Shown here piece by piece: positions 48,845 through 57,832 of a DNA stretch of 64,000 bases. How positions within the stretch are numbered: the first letter of the stretch is position 1; each line of letters starts with the position of its first letter. Location of the stretch: the NCBI RefSeq assembly GCF_014873145.1, contig NZ_JADBEK010000001.1, positions 8,680,001-8,744,000 of the forward strand, in the 5' to 3' direction. This stretch comes from Nonomuraea angiospora. Lineage in GTDB: Bacteria; Actinomycetota; Actinomycetes; Streptosporangiales; Streptosporangiaceae. A program made the translations under genes and the position numbers. The notes under the pieces are model-generated. The model did not search any database, had not been told where the DNA came from, and saw nothing but the letters and a program-made list of their open reading frames with translations.

Positions 48845-48967
48845 GCAGATCCGGGCTTACGCTGGCGCAAACGCGTCGAGCTCCACGCTCGCGTGCCCCA
48901 TCCCCCAGGACGGGGTCCGTTGGCTGGTACGGACCAGCACCCGTCCGACGAGAAGGCGGTATCTCCA

Positions 48968-50251
48968 GTGAACATGAAGCTTGTGGGCGGCGCCGCTCTC
49001 GGCCTTGCCACGATGCTGGTCCTGGCCGGCTGCGGCTCCGGCGGTTCCGGCGGCTCCGGCGACGGCGGGGGCAACACGCAGGCGTCGGGCGGCGGGCAGG
49101 TCACCCTGAAGATGGTCGCCGCCGACTACGGCGACGGCCCCGGCAAGCCGAACTCGGGCGAGACGTTCTGGAAGGGCGTCGTGGACGAGTTCCAGGCCGC
49201 CAACCCGAACATCAAGGTCGACGTCCAGGTCATCAACTGGAACGACATCGACAAGCAGGTCGCCACCATGGTCCAGAACGGCCAGGTGCCCGACATCCTG
49301 CAGACCGGCGACTACTCCGGCTTCGTCAAGGACGGGCTGCTCTACAAGGTGGACGAGGTGCTGTCGCCGAACGTCTCGGGCGACATGCTGCAGAAGTTCG
49401 CCGAGTTCGGCAAGGTCGACGGCACCGCGTACGGCATCCCGTTCGTCTCCTCCGCGCGGGCGCTGTTCTACAACAAGGACCTGTTCCAGAAGGCCGGCAT
49501 CGCCGAGCCGCCGAAGACGTGGGACGAGCTCAAGGCCGACGCCGAGAAGCTGAAGAAGGCCGGCGTCACGCAGCCGTTCGGCCTGCCGCTCGGCCAGGAG
49601 GAGGCCCAGGGCGAGTCGTTCCTGTGGATGCTGGGCAACGGCGGCGGCTACAAGGACGCCTCCGGCAAGTGGGCGATCAACTCGCCGCAGAACGTCGAGA
49701 CGTTCACGTACATGAAGGGCCTGGTCGACGCGGGCCTGACCACCCCCAACCCGGGCACCAAGGACCGCAAGACGGTCTGGGAGGACTTCGGCGCGGGCAA
49801 GGTCGGCATGGTCAACGGCGGCCCCATGTCCATCCCGATCTTCGACGCGGCCGGGCTGAAGAACTACGGCGTCGCGCCGATCCCCGGCAAGAGCGGCCCG
49901 CTCGACACCACGCTCGGCGTCATGGACTGGATCATGGCGTTCAACAAGAACGGCCACGCCGCCGAGATCAAGAAGTTCTTCGACTTCTTCTACACCGGCA
50001 GCGCCGCCCAGAAGATCTCCGACACGTACAAGCTGCTGCCCGTCACCAACGGCGGCATCCAGAAGCTGTCGGGCGACGAGAAGCTCAAGCCGTTCCTCGA
50101 CGCGCTGCCCAACGCCAGCTTCTACCCCTTCCAGGACCCCAAGTGGGCCGAGGTGAACCCGGCGATCAAGCAGACCATCGGCGGGGCCGTCAAGGACGAC
50201 CCGGCCAAGGTCCTCGGTGAGCTGCAGAAGACCGCCGAAGCGGCCGGCTGA
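48968..50251 (+). CDS. Sugar-binding lipoprotein of an ABC importer
   Basis: A 427-residue family 1 solute-binding protein. The signal peptide ends in the lipobox LAGC, followed by a Gly/Ser linker. The domain has FWKGVVDEFQAANPNIKVDVQ, IDKQVATMVQNGQVPDIL, YGIPFVSSARALFYNKD and GKVGMVNGGP, all typical of oligosaccharide receptors. It is anchored outside the membrane and hands sugar to the two permeases downstream. GTG 48968 gives the most usual signal; ATG 48974 is possible. The ATPase is not encoded in the operon, so a shared MsiK-type ATPase is likely. Confidence 0.93.
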   Translation: MNMKLVGGAALGLATMLVLAGCGSGGSGGSGDGGGNTQASGGGQVTLKMVAADYGDGPGKPNSGETFWKGVVDEFQAANPNIKVDVQVINWNDIDKQVATMVQNGQVPDILQTGDYSGFVKDGLLYKVDEVLSPNVSGDMLQKFAEFGKVDGTAYGIPFVSSARALFYNKDLFQKAGIAEPPKTWDELKADAEKLKKAGVTQPFGLPLGQEEAQGESFLWMLGNGGGYKDASGKWAINSPQNVETFTYMKGLVDAGLTTPNPGTKDRKTVWEDFGAGKVGMVNGGPMSIPIFDAAGLKNYGVAPIPGKSGPLDTTLGVMDWIMAFNKNGHAAEIKKFFDFFYTGSAAQKISDTYKLLPVTNGGIQKLSGDEKLKPFLDALPNASFYPFQDPKWAEVNPAIKQTIGGAVKDDPAKVLGELQKTAEAAG

Positions 50252-50317
50252 CAGGTCGGGGGCCCGTGCGGCCGGCGCTCTCAGCGGTGCCGGCCGCACC
50301 GTCTTGGAAGGTTGCTC

Positions 50318-51202
50318 ATGAGAAGGTTGCGCGCCCTGGAGCCCCTCGCGTGGGTCGGGCCCGCCGTGGTGCTGATCGCGCTGGTCGTGCTCTGGCCCGT
50401 GATCGAGATGATCAGGTCGTCGTTCCTCAAGATCAGCCGCTTCGGGGTGGTCCAGGGAGGCAACGGCTTGGCGAACTACGAGAAGCTGTTCGCCGAGAAG
50501 GACTTCGCCGACATCATGGTCCGCAGCGTGATCTGGGTGGTCGCGGTCGTCGCGCTCACCGTGCTGATCTCGCTGGCCCTCGCCCAGCTGTTCAACCAGA
50601 ACTTCCCGCTGCGCAAGGCGGCCCGGTGGGCGCTGATCGCGCCGTGGGCCGCGTCGGTGCTGATGACGGCGATCATCTTCAAGTGGATGCTCGACCCCGA
50701 GGTCGGCGTGATCAACCAGATCCGGCTGAAGCTGGGGCTGATCGACGCGATGGGCGGGGCCTCGGCCGACCAGCTCGGCGACGCCTCCACCGCGATGCCG
50801 TGGCTGGTGTTCGTGGCCGTCTTCGTGTCGGTGCCGTTCACCACGTACGCGCTGCTGGCCGGGCTGGCGACGATCCCCGCCGACGTCTATGAGGCGGCCA
50901 AGATGGACGGAGCCGGCCGGCTGCGGACGTACTGGTCGATCACGCTGCCGCTGCTGCGGCCCGCGCTCACGGTGGCGGCGCTCATCAACGTCATGAACGT
51001 CTTCAACAGCTTCCCGATCATCTGGGCCATGACGCACGGCCAGCCCGGCTACTCCACGGCCACCTCGACGATCCTCATGTTCATCCTCAAGGGCTCGAAC
51101 ATCGGCGAGTCGGCGGCCATGTCCGTCGTCAACTTCGGCATGGTGATCATCCTGACCGCGATCTTCCTCAAGGTCTCCCGCTGGAACAAGGAGGTGGCGT
51201 GA
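50318..51202 (+). CDS. Sugar ABC transporter permease, MalF type
   Basis: A 294-residue permease with six helices. The EAA loop that contacts the ATPase reads YEAAKMDGAGRLRTYWSITLP. The start PLAWVGPAVVLIALVVLWPV is typical of the first helix. ATG 50318 follows GGAAGG. It sits 66 bases after the binding protein and overlaps the next permease by one base (TGATG), so the operon is binding protein, MalF type, MalG type. Confidence 0.93.
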   Translation: MRRLRALEPLAWVGPAVVLIALVVLWPVIEMIRSSFLKISRFGVVQGGNGLANYEKLFAEKDFADIMVRSVIWVVAVVALTVLISLALAQLFNQNFPLRKAARWALIAPWAASVLMTAIIFKWMLDPEVGVINQIRLKLGLIDAMGGASADQLGDASTAMPWLVFVAVFVSVPFTTYALLAGLATIPADVYEAAKMDGAGRLRTYWSITLPLLRPALTVAALINVMNVFNSFPIIWAMTHGQPGYSTATSTILMFILKGSNIGESAAMSVVNFGMVIILTAIFLKVSRWNKEVA

Positions 51203-52086
51203 TGGCGATCAAGACCCTGCCGTCGCAGGCCACCCGGCCGCGCCCCCACGTCAGGCCGGCGCCGCGGCGCGGCATGCCGAAGCTCAAGACCGTGCTCGTC
51301 GCGGCCGCCGCGTACGTCGTCGCGTTCGTCTTCCTGTTCCCGTACGTGGTGATGCTGCTCACCTCGCTGCGCTCGCAGGAGTCGCTGCGCGAGGTGTCGT
51401 TCTGGCCGAAGGAGTGGGTGTGGTCCAACCTCGCCAACTTCTGGACCAGCGGCCTGGCCGGCAACCTGTGGGTGACGCTCAAGGTCGCCGGCGGCTCGAC
51501 CGTGCTGGTGCTCCTGGTGGCGCTGCCGGCCGCGTACTACTCGGCCCGGCACCACTTCAGGGGGCGCACGGCGTTCCTGATCCTCGTGCTGATCACCCAG
51601 ATGTTCCAGCCCACGGCCATGCTGGTCGGCATCTACCGCGAGTTCTACCAGTTCGGGCTGGTGGACTCGATCTGGTCGCTGATCCTCGTGAACGGCGGGT
51701 TCAACCTGGCGTTCGCGGTGTGGATCCTGAACGCGTACTTCGCCTCGATCCCGCGCGAGCTGGAGGAGGCGGCGTTCATCGACGGGAACGGGCGCTTCGG
51801 TGCGCTGTTCAGGATCACGCTGCCGCTGGCCATGCCCGGCGTCATCACGGCGCTGATCTTCACCTTCATCGCCGCCTGGAACGAGTTCGTGGTCGCCCTG
51901 ACCCTGACCACCACGCCGGAGAACCAGCCGCTCACGGTGGCGCTCAACTCGTTCATCGGTCAGTACCAGGTGGACTGGCAGAACCTGTTCGCCGGGTCGG
52001 TGATCGCCACCATCCCCGTGATCATCCTCTTCGCGCTGATCGAGCGGAAGGTGGTGGGCGGCCTCACGGCCGGGTCGATCAAGTAG
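51202..52086 (+). CDS. Sugar ABC transporter permease, MalG type
   Basis: A 294-residue permease. A basic cytosolic start (RPRPHVRPAPRRGM) precedes six helices; the EAA loop is LEEAAFIDGNGRFGALFRITLP. It ends LIERKVVGGLTAGSIK, the common C-terminus of MalG-type proteins. AAGGAGG is well spaced for ATG 51202; GTG 51199 is also possible. No ATPase gene follows: the next gene is a convergent methyltransferase 3 bases away. Confidence 0.93.
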   Translation: MAIKTLPSQATRPRPHVRPAPRRGMPKLKTVLVAAAAYVVAFVFLFPYVVMLLTSLRSQESLREVSFWPKEWVWSNLANFWTSGLAGNLWVTLKVAGGSTVLVLLVALPAAYYSARHHFRGRTAFLILVLITQMFQPTAMLVGIYREFYQFGLVDSIWSLILVNGGFNLAFAVWILNAYFASIPRELEEAAFIDGNGRFGALFRITLPLAMPGVITALIFTFIAAWNEFVVALTLTTTPENQPLTVALNSFIGQYQVDWQNLFAGSVIATIPVIILFALIERKVVGGLTAGSIK

Positions 52087-52089
52087 CGC

Positions 52090-52830
52090 CTACGCCTTGG
52101 GCTGGGGCACCCGTGCCACGCAGAAGACCGTCTGGCCGAACGGTGGCCTGATGAACCGCTCGATGAAGCGGGTCGTCGGGACCACCGTACGGTCGTAGAT
52201 CTTGACCAGGCGCGGGTCGGGGTAGCCGACGCCGCCCCGGCGCACGGCGGCCCACCAGGCGATGCCGCCCAGGAAGTTGATCGGCTTGAGCACCTCGACG
52301 TCCAGGCCCGCCTTGGCGACCGTCGCGCCGAGCGTCTTGGGCGTGTAGCGCTGGACGTGGCCCACCTTGCGGTCGAAGTCTCCGTAGAGCTGCATGTAGC
52401 CGGGCACCCAGATGATGATCCGCCCGCCCGGCAGCGTGACCCGGGCCAGCGAGCGCAGCGCCTCGGCGTCCTCCTCGATGTGCTCCAGGACGTTCATCAT
52501 GACGACGGTGTCGACCTTGTCCTCAAGGGGGATGTCGGTCGGCAGCCCGAACTGCAGGACGTCGATGTCGTCGCGGCCCGCGAACCGCTTTTCCAGCTGC
52601 TCGACGCAGTAGGGGTCGAAGTCACTCACGACCAGCCTGTCGAGCCGCGGCAGGAACTGCTCGGCGAAGTGGCCGAGGCCCGAGCCGATCTCCAGCATCG
52701 AACGGCCGACATGCGGGGCGACCATGTCCAGCTCGTACTGCCGATAGTTCTTGGCCTCGTCCCCACCCAGGTGGTTCTCCAGGGCCTCGTCACCGGCCGC
52801 CGGTTGCACTACACGGTCATACCCAGACAT
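52090..52830 (-). CDS. SAM-dependent methyltransferase
   Basis: A 246-residue methyltransferase. Motif I is SMLEIGSGLGHFAEQF, strand 2 ends LVVSDFDPYC, and VVMMNVLEHIEED is motif II. The C-terminal part (WWAAVRRGGVGYPDP; FIERFIRPPFGQTVFCVA) resembles lipid/sugar methyltransferases of the Methyltransf_23 type. The acceptor is unknown. ATG 52830 follows AAGGAA; an upstream extension to 52959 is not coding-like. Divergent from the ECF sigma gene. Confidence 0.85.
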   Translation of the reverse strand: MSGYDRVVQPAAGDEALENHLGGDEAKNYRQYELDMVAPHVGRSMLEIGSGLGHFAEQFLPRLDRLVVSDFDPYCVEQLEKRFAGRDDIDVLQFGLPTDIPLEDKVDTVVMMNVLEHIEEDAEALRSLARVTLPGGRIIIWVPGYMQLYGDFDRKVGHVQRYTPKTLGATVAKAGLDVEVLKPINFLGGIAWWAAVRRGGVGYPDPRLVKIYDRTVVPTTRFIERFIRPPFGQTVFCVARVPQPKA

Positions 52831-52957
52831 AGTCCCGTTCCTTCTCGGGGGGCTCATGGATTGCCCGAGTCTAATGCCCCGATCACTGGTGACGTTCACC
52901 CGATACGCGAAAGACCCTTCCCCGGGGCGCCTCGAATGGGGTGGAATCTGACTCGCC

Positions 52958-53497
52958 ATGAACGACGACGAGGCGATCGAGCGCTCGCTCGCCGGTGACC
53001 AAGCCGCCTATGAGGTGCTGGTCGCCCGCTACAGCGCGCTCGCCCACCGTACCGCTTTCATGCTGGGGGCGGGGGACGAGGCCGAGGACGTCGTGCAGGA
53101 GGCGTTCGTCAAGGCGTACCGGCACCTGCCGGGTTTCCGCAGGAGCTCGCCGTTCCGCCCGTGGCTGCTGCGGATCGTGGCCAACGAGACCCACAACCTG
53201 ACCCGCTCGCGGGGCCGCCGCTCCGAGCTGGCCTTACGGTTGAGCGCCACGACGTCCGCGGCCGCGCCCGACGACCCCGAGGGCACCGCGGTGGCCGGCG
53301 ACCGGCGCTCGCGCCTGCTGGAGGCGGTACGCCGGCTGCCCGAGCGGGAACGCCAGGCCGTCGTCTGCCGGTACTTCTTACAGCTGACCGAGGCGGAGAC
53401 GGCGCAGGTGCTCGACTGGCCCGTGGGCACCGTCAAGTCCAGCACGCATCGGGGGCTGGCCCGGCTGAGGGAGGAGGTGGGCAATGAACTCGCGTGA
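52958..53497 (+). CDS. ECF sigma factor
   Basis: A 179-residue sigma-70 protein with region 2 (YEVLVARYSALAHRTAFML; DEAEDVVQEAFVKAYRHLPGFR) and region 4 (RLPERERQAVVCRYFLQLTEAETAQVL; VGTVKSSTHRGLARLR). It directs RNA polymerase to a small regulon. Its partner lies immediately downstream and overlaps by 14 bases. A GGTGA-CGT-TCACC inverted repeat lies upstream at 52888. No promoter of recognisable ECF type was found in the leader. Confidence 0.92.
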   Translation: MNDDEAIERSLAGDQAAYEVLVARYSALAHRTAFMLGAGDEAEDVVQEAFVKAYRHLPGFRRSSPFRPWLLRIVANETHNLTRSRGRRSELALRLSATTSAAAPDDPEGTAVAGDRRSRLLEAVRRLPERERQAVVCRYFLQLTEAETAQVLDWPVGTVKSSTHRGLARLREEVGNELA

Positions 53498-54245
53498 GCC
53501 TTCCGACGACCTGGAGGCCGAACTCCTGGCGCTCGGCGACCTCCTCGACGTCCCCTCCGGCCCGCCGCCCTCCGACGTGGCCGCGGCCGTACGCGCCCGC
53601 CTGGAGGACGCTCACGGTGAGGCGCCCGATCCCCTCCGGTCTCACCCCCCGGCGCGGCGCCGCCGGCGCGCGAGGTGGAAGGTCGTCACGGCCGTCGTCC
53701 TCGTCGTCATCGCGATCACGGCCGCGACCCCCCAGGGGCGGGCGGCGGTGGTACGGATCCTGCGCTTCGCCGGGATCGAGCTCCGGGTCGGCGACGCGCA
53801 GCCCAAGCCCGTCATCAGCGTCACGCCCCTGCCGTACGAGCACACCGTGGACCAGGACGGCCTGAAAGCCGAGGCGAAGTTCCCGGTCAGGACGCCGAAG
53901 GCGCTGGGGGAGCCCGAGCGCACCACGGTGTCCGACAGGGGCCGCGTCGTGTCGATGTTCTGGCCGGGCGGCGTCCGGCTCGACCAGTTCGACGGCGGCC
54001 TCGACCCGGTGCTGTTCAAGAAGCTCGGCCCGCCCTGGCCCGACTACGCCAAGGTCGGCCCCTACCAGGCCTGGTGGATCCAGGGGGCGCACCCGCTCGG
54101 CTACCTCACCCGCCAGGACGGCACCGAGATCCCCCTGCGCCAGGCCGGCCCCACCCTCATCTGGCAGCAGGACGCCCTGAACTACCGCCTGGAAGGCGTC
54201 AAGACCAAGGAAGAGGCCGTCCGCGTCGCCGCGTCACTCGGCTGA
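53484..54245 (+). CDS. Membrane protein coupled to an ECF sigma factor (probable anti-sigma)
   Basis: A 253-residue protein with an acidic cytosolic start (DDLEAELLALGDLLDVPSGPPPSD), a strongly basic stretch RRRRRARWK before one helix (VVTAVVLVVIAITAATPQG), then about 160 extracytoplasmic residues. This is the layout of sigma-binding membrane proteins, and the 14-base overlap with the sigma gene supports that role. No zinc-binding HxxxCxxC anti-sigma motif is present, so the binding mode must differ. The outer domain (AKVGPYQAWWIQGAHPLGYL) is not recognised. Confidence 0.72.
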   Translation: MNSREPSDDLEAELLALGDLLDVPSGPPPSDVAAAVRARLEDAHGEAPDPLRSHPPARRRRRARWKVVTAVVLVVIAITAATPQGRAAVVRILRFAGIELRVGDAQPKPVISVTPLPYEHTVDQDGLKAEAKFPVRTPKALGEPERTTVSDRGRVVSMFWPGGVRLDQFDGGLDPVLFKKLGPPWPDYAKVGPYQAWWIQGAHPLGYLTRQDGTEIPLRQAGPTLIWQQDALNYRLEGVKTKEEAVRVAASLG

Positions 54246-55256
54246 GCCCGTCAGCCACTCGTCCACGCCCGCGAGCAGCTCCTTGCGCACCGGCTCGGGA
54301 GCCGCGGAGGCGCGCAGGGACTGGCGGGCCAGCTCGGCCAGCTCCGCGTCGCTGAAACCGTAGACGTCCCTGGTCAGCTCGTACTGGCTCAGCAGCCGCG
54401 CGCCGAACAGCAGCGGGTCGTCGGACCCCAGGGCGATCGGCACGCCCGCGTCGAACAGCCGCCGCAGCGGCACGTCGGCGGCCCGCTCGGCCACGCCCAG
54501 GCCCACGTTGGAGGTGGGGCAGACCTCGCAGCAGATCTGCCGGTCGGCCAGCCGGTGCATGAGCCGCTCGTCCTCCGCCGCCCGCACCCCGTGCCCGACC
54601 CGGTCCGCGTCCAGGTCGTCCACGCACTGCGCCACGCTGCGCGGGCCCAGCAGCTCGCCCCCGTGCGGCACGGACAGCAGCCCGCCCCGCTTGGCGATCC
54701 TGAACGCCCGCTCGAAGTCCCTGGCCGCGCCCCGCCGCTCGTCGTTGGACAGCCCGAACCCCACCACGCCCTTGCCGGCGTACTGGGTGGCGAGCCGGGC
54801 CAGCGTGTTGGCGTCGAGCGGGTGGCGGGTCCTGTTGGCCGCCACGACCACCGCGATCCCGATCCCCGCGTGCTCGGCCGCCAGGCGCGCCGCGTCCAGC
54901 GTCAGCTCCAGCGTCGCCGTCAGCCCGCCGAACCGCTGCGCGTACCCCGACGGGTCCACCTGGATCTCCAGCCACCGGGACCCGGCCGCCGCCTCGTCCT
55001 CGGCCGTCTCGCGTAGCAGCCGGTAGACGTGCTCCGGGCGGGTCAGCACGGACCTGGCGATGTCGTACAGCCGCTGGAACCTGAACCACCCGCGCTCGTC
55101 GGTGGCCCGCAGCTTGGGCGGCCAGTCCTCCTCCAGCGCGTCCGGCAGGTGCAGCCCCTGCTCCCTGGCCAGCTCGATAAGCGTGGAATGCCGCATCGAT
55201 CCGGTGAAGTGCAGGTGAAGATGCGCCTTGGGCAGCGTGTTCAGGGGCCTTGCCAT
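54234..55256 (-). CDS. add: Adenosine deaminase
   Basis: A 340-residue amidohydrolase-fold enzyme converting adenosine (and deoxyadenosine) to inosine. It has the metal-binding HLHLHF near the N-terminus, SVPHGGE, DRVGHGVRA and LGSDDPLLF, holding the zinc His residues, the catalytic His/Glu and the Asp. The first motif contains an extra His (KAHLHLH). ATG 55256 or 55262 (MQMARP) is the start, with weak ribosome site. It is convergent with the membrane protein gene, overlapping 12 bases, and divergent from a second ECF sigma gene. Confidence 0.93.
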   Translation of the reverse strand: MARPLNTLPKAHLHLHFTGSMRHSTLIELAREQGLHLPDALEEDWPPKLRATDERGWFRFQRLYDIARSVLTRPEHVYRLLRETAEDEAAAGSRWLEIQVDPSGYAQRFGGLTATLELTLDAARLAAEHAGIGIAVVVAANRTRHPLDANTLARLATQYAGKGVVGFGLSNDERRGAARDFERAFRIAKRGGLLSVPHGGELLGPRSVAQCVDDLDADRVGHGVRAAEDERLMHRLADRQICCEVCPTSNVGLGVAERAADVPLRRLFDAGVPIALGSDDPLLFGARLLSQYELTRDVYGFSDAELAELARQSLRASAAPEPVRKELLAGVDEWLTGSAE

Positions 55257-55325
55257 TTGCATATCTTGCCACTCAACCCCGGGACCGCTTCGCGCGTTGG
55301 GGAGGGCGAAAGGGGACCTTCGCTC

Positions 55326-55826
55326 ATGACAGATGACGATGAGGCGGCCTTCGACGAGTTCCTGGCCGCCCGGAGCACCTCGCTGCTGCGCACCGCGATC
55401 CTGGTCTGCGGAGCGACCGAGCACGACGCCGAGGACCTGGTGCAGCACGCGCTGGAGAAGGTCTACCGGCACTGGCCGCGGATCAGGCGCGACAACCCGG
55501 AGGCGTACGCGCGCAAGGTCGTCGTGAACGCGGCGATCAGCAAGGCGCGGCGGCGCAAGATCGTGCAGGAGATCACCTTCGCCCGGCCGCCGGAGACCGC
55601 CGCCGACGCCCCCGACCTCGACCTGCGCCACGCGCTCATCAGGGAGCTGCGCAGGCTGCCGCCCAAGATGCGGGCCGTGCTCGTCCTGCGCTACTGGGAG
55701 GACCAGTCGGAAGGGGACACCGCGGCCCTGCTGGGCTGCTCGGCCGGGACCGTGAAGAGCCAGGCGGCGCGGGGGCTCGCCAGGATCCGCGAAAACATGA
55801 ATGTCGCAAAGGAAGTGACCAGATGA
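55326..55826 (+). CDS. SigE-family ECF sigma factor
   Basis: A 166-residue sigma factor of the short SigE-family. Region 2 reads DEFLAARSTSLLRTAILVCG and EDLVQHALEKVYRHW. Region 4 reads LRRLPPKMRAVLVLRYWEDQSEGDTAALLGCSAGTVKSQAARGL. It overlaps the downstream PASTA protein by 4 bases (ATGA), so the two form a pair. Its start is 69 bases from the adenosine deaminase start, and promoters must overlap. Confidence 0.92.
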   Translation: MTDDDEAAFDEFLAARSTSLLRTAILVCGATEHDAEDLVQHALEKVYRHWPRIRRDNPEAYARKVVVNAAISKARRRKIVQEITFARPPETAADAPDLDLRHALIRELRRLPPKMRAVLVLRYWEDQSEGDTAALLGCSAGTVKSQAARGLARIRENMNVAKEVTR

Positions 55827-56713
55827 GGATCGAGGACGACCTCGCGGACGCCATGGCGGCCCACGTCGCCGACGTGCAGGCCCCGCCGGACCTGGGCAGG
55901 TCCGTACGGCGCCGCAACCGCTCCCGCGTGCTCCGCTTCCGGGTGGCGGGCGCGGCGCTCGTCACGGCGGCCGTGGCGGTGGCCGTGCCCGTGGCACTGA
56001 ACTCCGGGGAACCCGCCGGTGGGCAGGCCGCGACCGGTCAGGACCGGGCCGTGGTGCGCGACGACGTGACCGTGCCGGACGTGACGGGCAAGCCCGCCAC
56101 CGAGGCGGCGTCCCTCCTGCGCGCGGCCGGGCTGCTGGCCGACGTGGCGGCGACGGAGGTGCGGGACAACCGGGTGATCGGGCAGAAGCCTGCCGCCGGG
56201 GAGCAGGTGGCGCCCGGCAGCCATGTCGAGCTCACCCTGGAGCCGCCGCCCGTCACGATGCCGCAGGACCTGGGCGATCTGGGCGACGGGCGGGAGTTCG
56301 GCGGCATCCGCCTGGATTACCTGCCGGAAGGGCTCGAATGGGGCAAGTGGTCGGGCAAGGACGGGTTCGGCAAGCACAGTTTCACCACCACCTATGACAA
56401 GCCGGGCAACGAGCCGGGGCACTACTCCGTACAGGTGATCGTGTACGAGGGAGAGGCCGCCAAGAGCGCCCTCGCCCGCTTCCCCAAGGCCGGCGCCGAG
56501 ACCGTGGACGTCGGCGGCAGGAAGGCGCGCCTGGCGACGCTCGGCGAGGGCGGCGGGATCATGACGGACGGCTCGGAGGGCACGCTCACGATCTCCTGGA
56601 AGCTGCGCGACGGGCTCGCGGTCGAGGTCTGCTTCAGTCCCGACTACGTCAAGGACGTGGACGGCCCCGCCGAGGCCAGGAAGATCGCGGAAGCCATCCG
56701 CGCGACCGGCTGA
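55823..56713 (+). CDS. Membrane-anchored PASTA-domain protein, probable sigma partner
   Basis: A 296-residue protein. The cytosolic start (about 35 residues, ending SVRRRNRSRVLRFR) could bind the sigma factor; one helix (VAGAALVTAAVAVAVPVAL) follows. A PASTA domain at about 80-145 (VTVPDVTGKPATEAASLLRAAG, QKPAAGEQVAPGS) should recognise peptidoglycan or beta-lactam-like ligands. The C-terminal domain starts GGIRLDYLPEGLEWG and recurs in the next genes. Together this suggests a sensor of cell-wall state coupled to the ECF factor. Confidence 0.82.
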   Translation: MRIEDDLADAMAAHVADVQAPPDLGRSVRRRNRSRVLRFRVAGAALVTAAVAVAVPVALNSGEPAGGQAATGQDRAVVRDDVTVPDVTGKPATEAASLLRAAGLLADVAATEVRDNRVIGQKPAAGEQVAPGSHVELTLEPPPVTMPQDLGDLGDGREFGGIRLDYLPEGLEWGKWSGKDGFGKHSFTTTYDKPGNEPGHYSVQVIVYEGEAAKSALARFPKAGAETVDVGGRKARLATLGEGGGIMTDGSEGTLTISWKLRDGLAVEVCFSPDYVKDVDGPAEARKIAEAIRATG

Positions 56714-56754
56714 ACCCGCGGTACGGATGAGCCCGAACGGGGGATCAACCTTGC

Positions 56755-57294
56755 ATGATCCCTGAGGGGCCTGCCGGCATCGGGCAGGGAGGCCGCGCGG
56801 CGCTCACGGCGCTGGCGTTCGCGGCGACATCTCTGATCATCTACACGCTGTTCTCCTCGGGGTTCGGGCGTCCGCGCCCGGCCCCTGTGGAGGGCCCTGT
56901 CATGGTCGGGGCCCCCGTCGCCGAGGCCACCCTCGGGGTGGTCTCCGACGATCTCTGGCTCACCTACCTCCCCGCGGGGCTGGAGCGCAGCGACGGGGGA
57001 TCCGTCAAGCCGAAGGGGTCGTGGGCCAGGTTCGGCGACGCCCGGCGGTTCGTGGAGGCCCAGGTCGAGCCCGCCGCCGACTGGGTGAGCTACACCAGGA
57101 AGGCCGCCCTGCTCGACGCCCGCCCCGTCACCGTGCGCGGCAGGCCCGCGGTGGTCGGCAGGCACCCGAACGGCGGCCGGGAGATCGTCTGGATGGAGCG
57201 CGCGGGCACGGGGGCGTGGATCCGGGTCAGCGATTCCCTCGGTGGCGAACTCGTGGCAATTGCTGCCTCAGTCAAGAGTCCTGTAGGAGACTAG
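56755..57294 (+). CDS. Membrane-anchored protein with the YLPxGLE-type domain
   Basis: A 179-residue protein: a short cytosolic start, one helix (AALTALAFAATSLIIYTLF), then an extracytoplasmic domain opening LWLTYLPAGLERS and containing ARPVTVRGRPAVVGRHPNGG and REIVWMERAGTGAWIRVSD. The opening matches the last domain of the preceding gene (LDYLPEGLEWG). The family name is unknown to me. It lies 41 bases after the PASTA protein and probably belongs to the same operon. Confidence 0.68.
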   Translation: MIPEGPAGIGQGGRAALTALAFAATSLIIYTLFSSGFGRPRPAPVEGPVMVGAPVAEATLGVVSDDLWLTYLPAGLERSDGGSVKPKGSWARFGDARRFVEAQVEPAADWVSYTRKAALLDARPVTVRGRPAVVGRHPNGGREIVWMERAGTGAWIRVSDSLGGELVAIAASVKSPVGD

Positions 57295-57325
57295 GAGCCT
57301 TTTCCGTGCGTTTCTTGGGGGGTCG

Positions 57326-57832
57326 ATGCGGCGTCTGGCAGCGGTGCTCCTCATGTTCGCGCTGAGCGGGTGCGGCGCGGACGACGTGCTGCCCGCGCCC
57401 GAGGCGATCGCCTCGCCGCCGCCGGCCGAGCAGGTCCCGCACAGGGGCGTCGCGCTGTCCTGCGGCCAGACCAGGGTGGGGCTGCCCGCCATGCCCGAGG
57501 GGCTGACCAGGGCGGGCTCGTTCGGCCGACTGGGGTCGCTCACCCGCCCGCTGGAGGTCAAGGGCGTGATCTGGCGGCGGGAGGACGAGCAGCTGTACGT
57601 CGGCGTCGTGTGCGGGGCGCGGACCGCCGAGGAGTTCGTCACGCTGGTCGCCAGGTCGTCGCTGACGGCGTACAAGGGCATGCCGGCGCTGCGCTGGAAC
57701 ACGCGCACCGGCGTGCGCAACTTCATGTGGCTGGAGCGGCCGGGCACCGCGATCTACATCGCCGCGACGCCCGGCCTGGCCGCCCAGATCAAATACGTCG
57801 CCGCCCGCGTCGCCCTGAACCAGACGCCCTGA
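57326..57832 (+). CDS. Lipoprotein with a related extracytoplasmic domain
   Basis: A 168-residue lipoprotein. The signal has lipobox LSGC at about residues 13-16. The mature part reads LPAMPEGLTRAGSF, then VIWRREDEQLYVGV, AYKGMPALRWNTRTGVRNFMWLERPGTAIYI. The pattern of a small strand, a Gly-x-Pro-Ala loop, WLERxGTxIxI and a final helix parallels the preceding protein, so the two are likely paralogues. The function is unknown. The gene ends in a short tandem duplication next to the aspC stop. Confidence 0.7.
   Translation: MRRLAAVLLMFALSGCGADDVLPAPEAIASPPPAEQVPHRGVALSCGQTRVGLPAMPEGLTRAGSFGRLGSLTRPLEVKGVIWRREDEQLYVGVVCGARTAEEFVTLVARSSLTAYKGMPALRWNTRTGVRNFMWLERPGTAIYIAATPGLAAQIKYVAARVALNQTP

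Noticed and set aside
48857..51037. 726-codon antisense frame opposite the ABC importer
   Set aside because: Shadow of the binding protein and permease genes, with no domain and no start signal.
52888..52900. GGTGA-CGT-TCACC inverted repeat between a methyltransferase and the ECF sigma gene
   Set aside because: Too short and isolated to be called an operator on its own; kept as a remark in the sigma entry.
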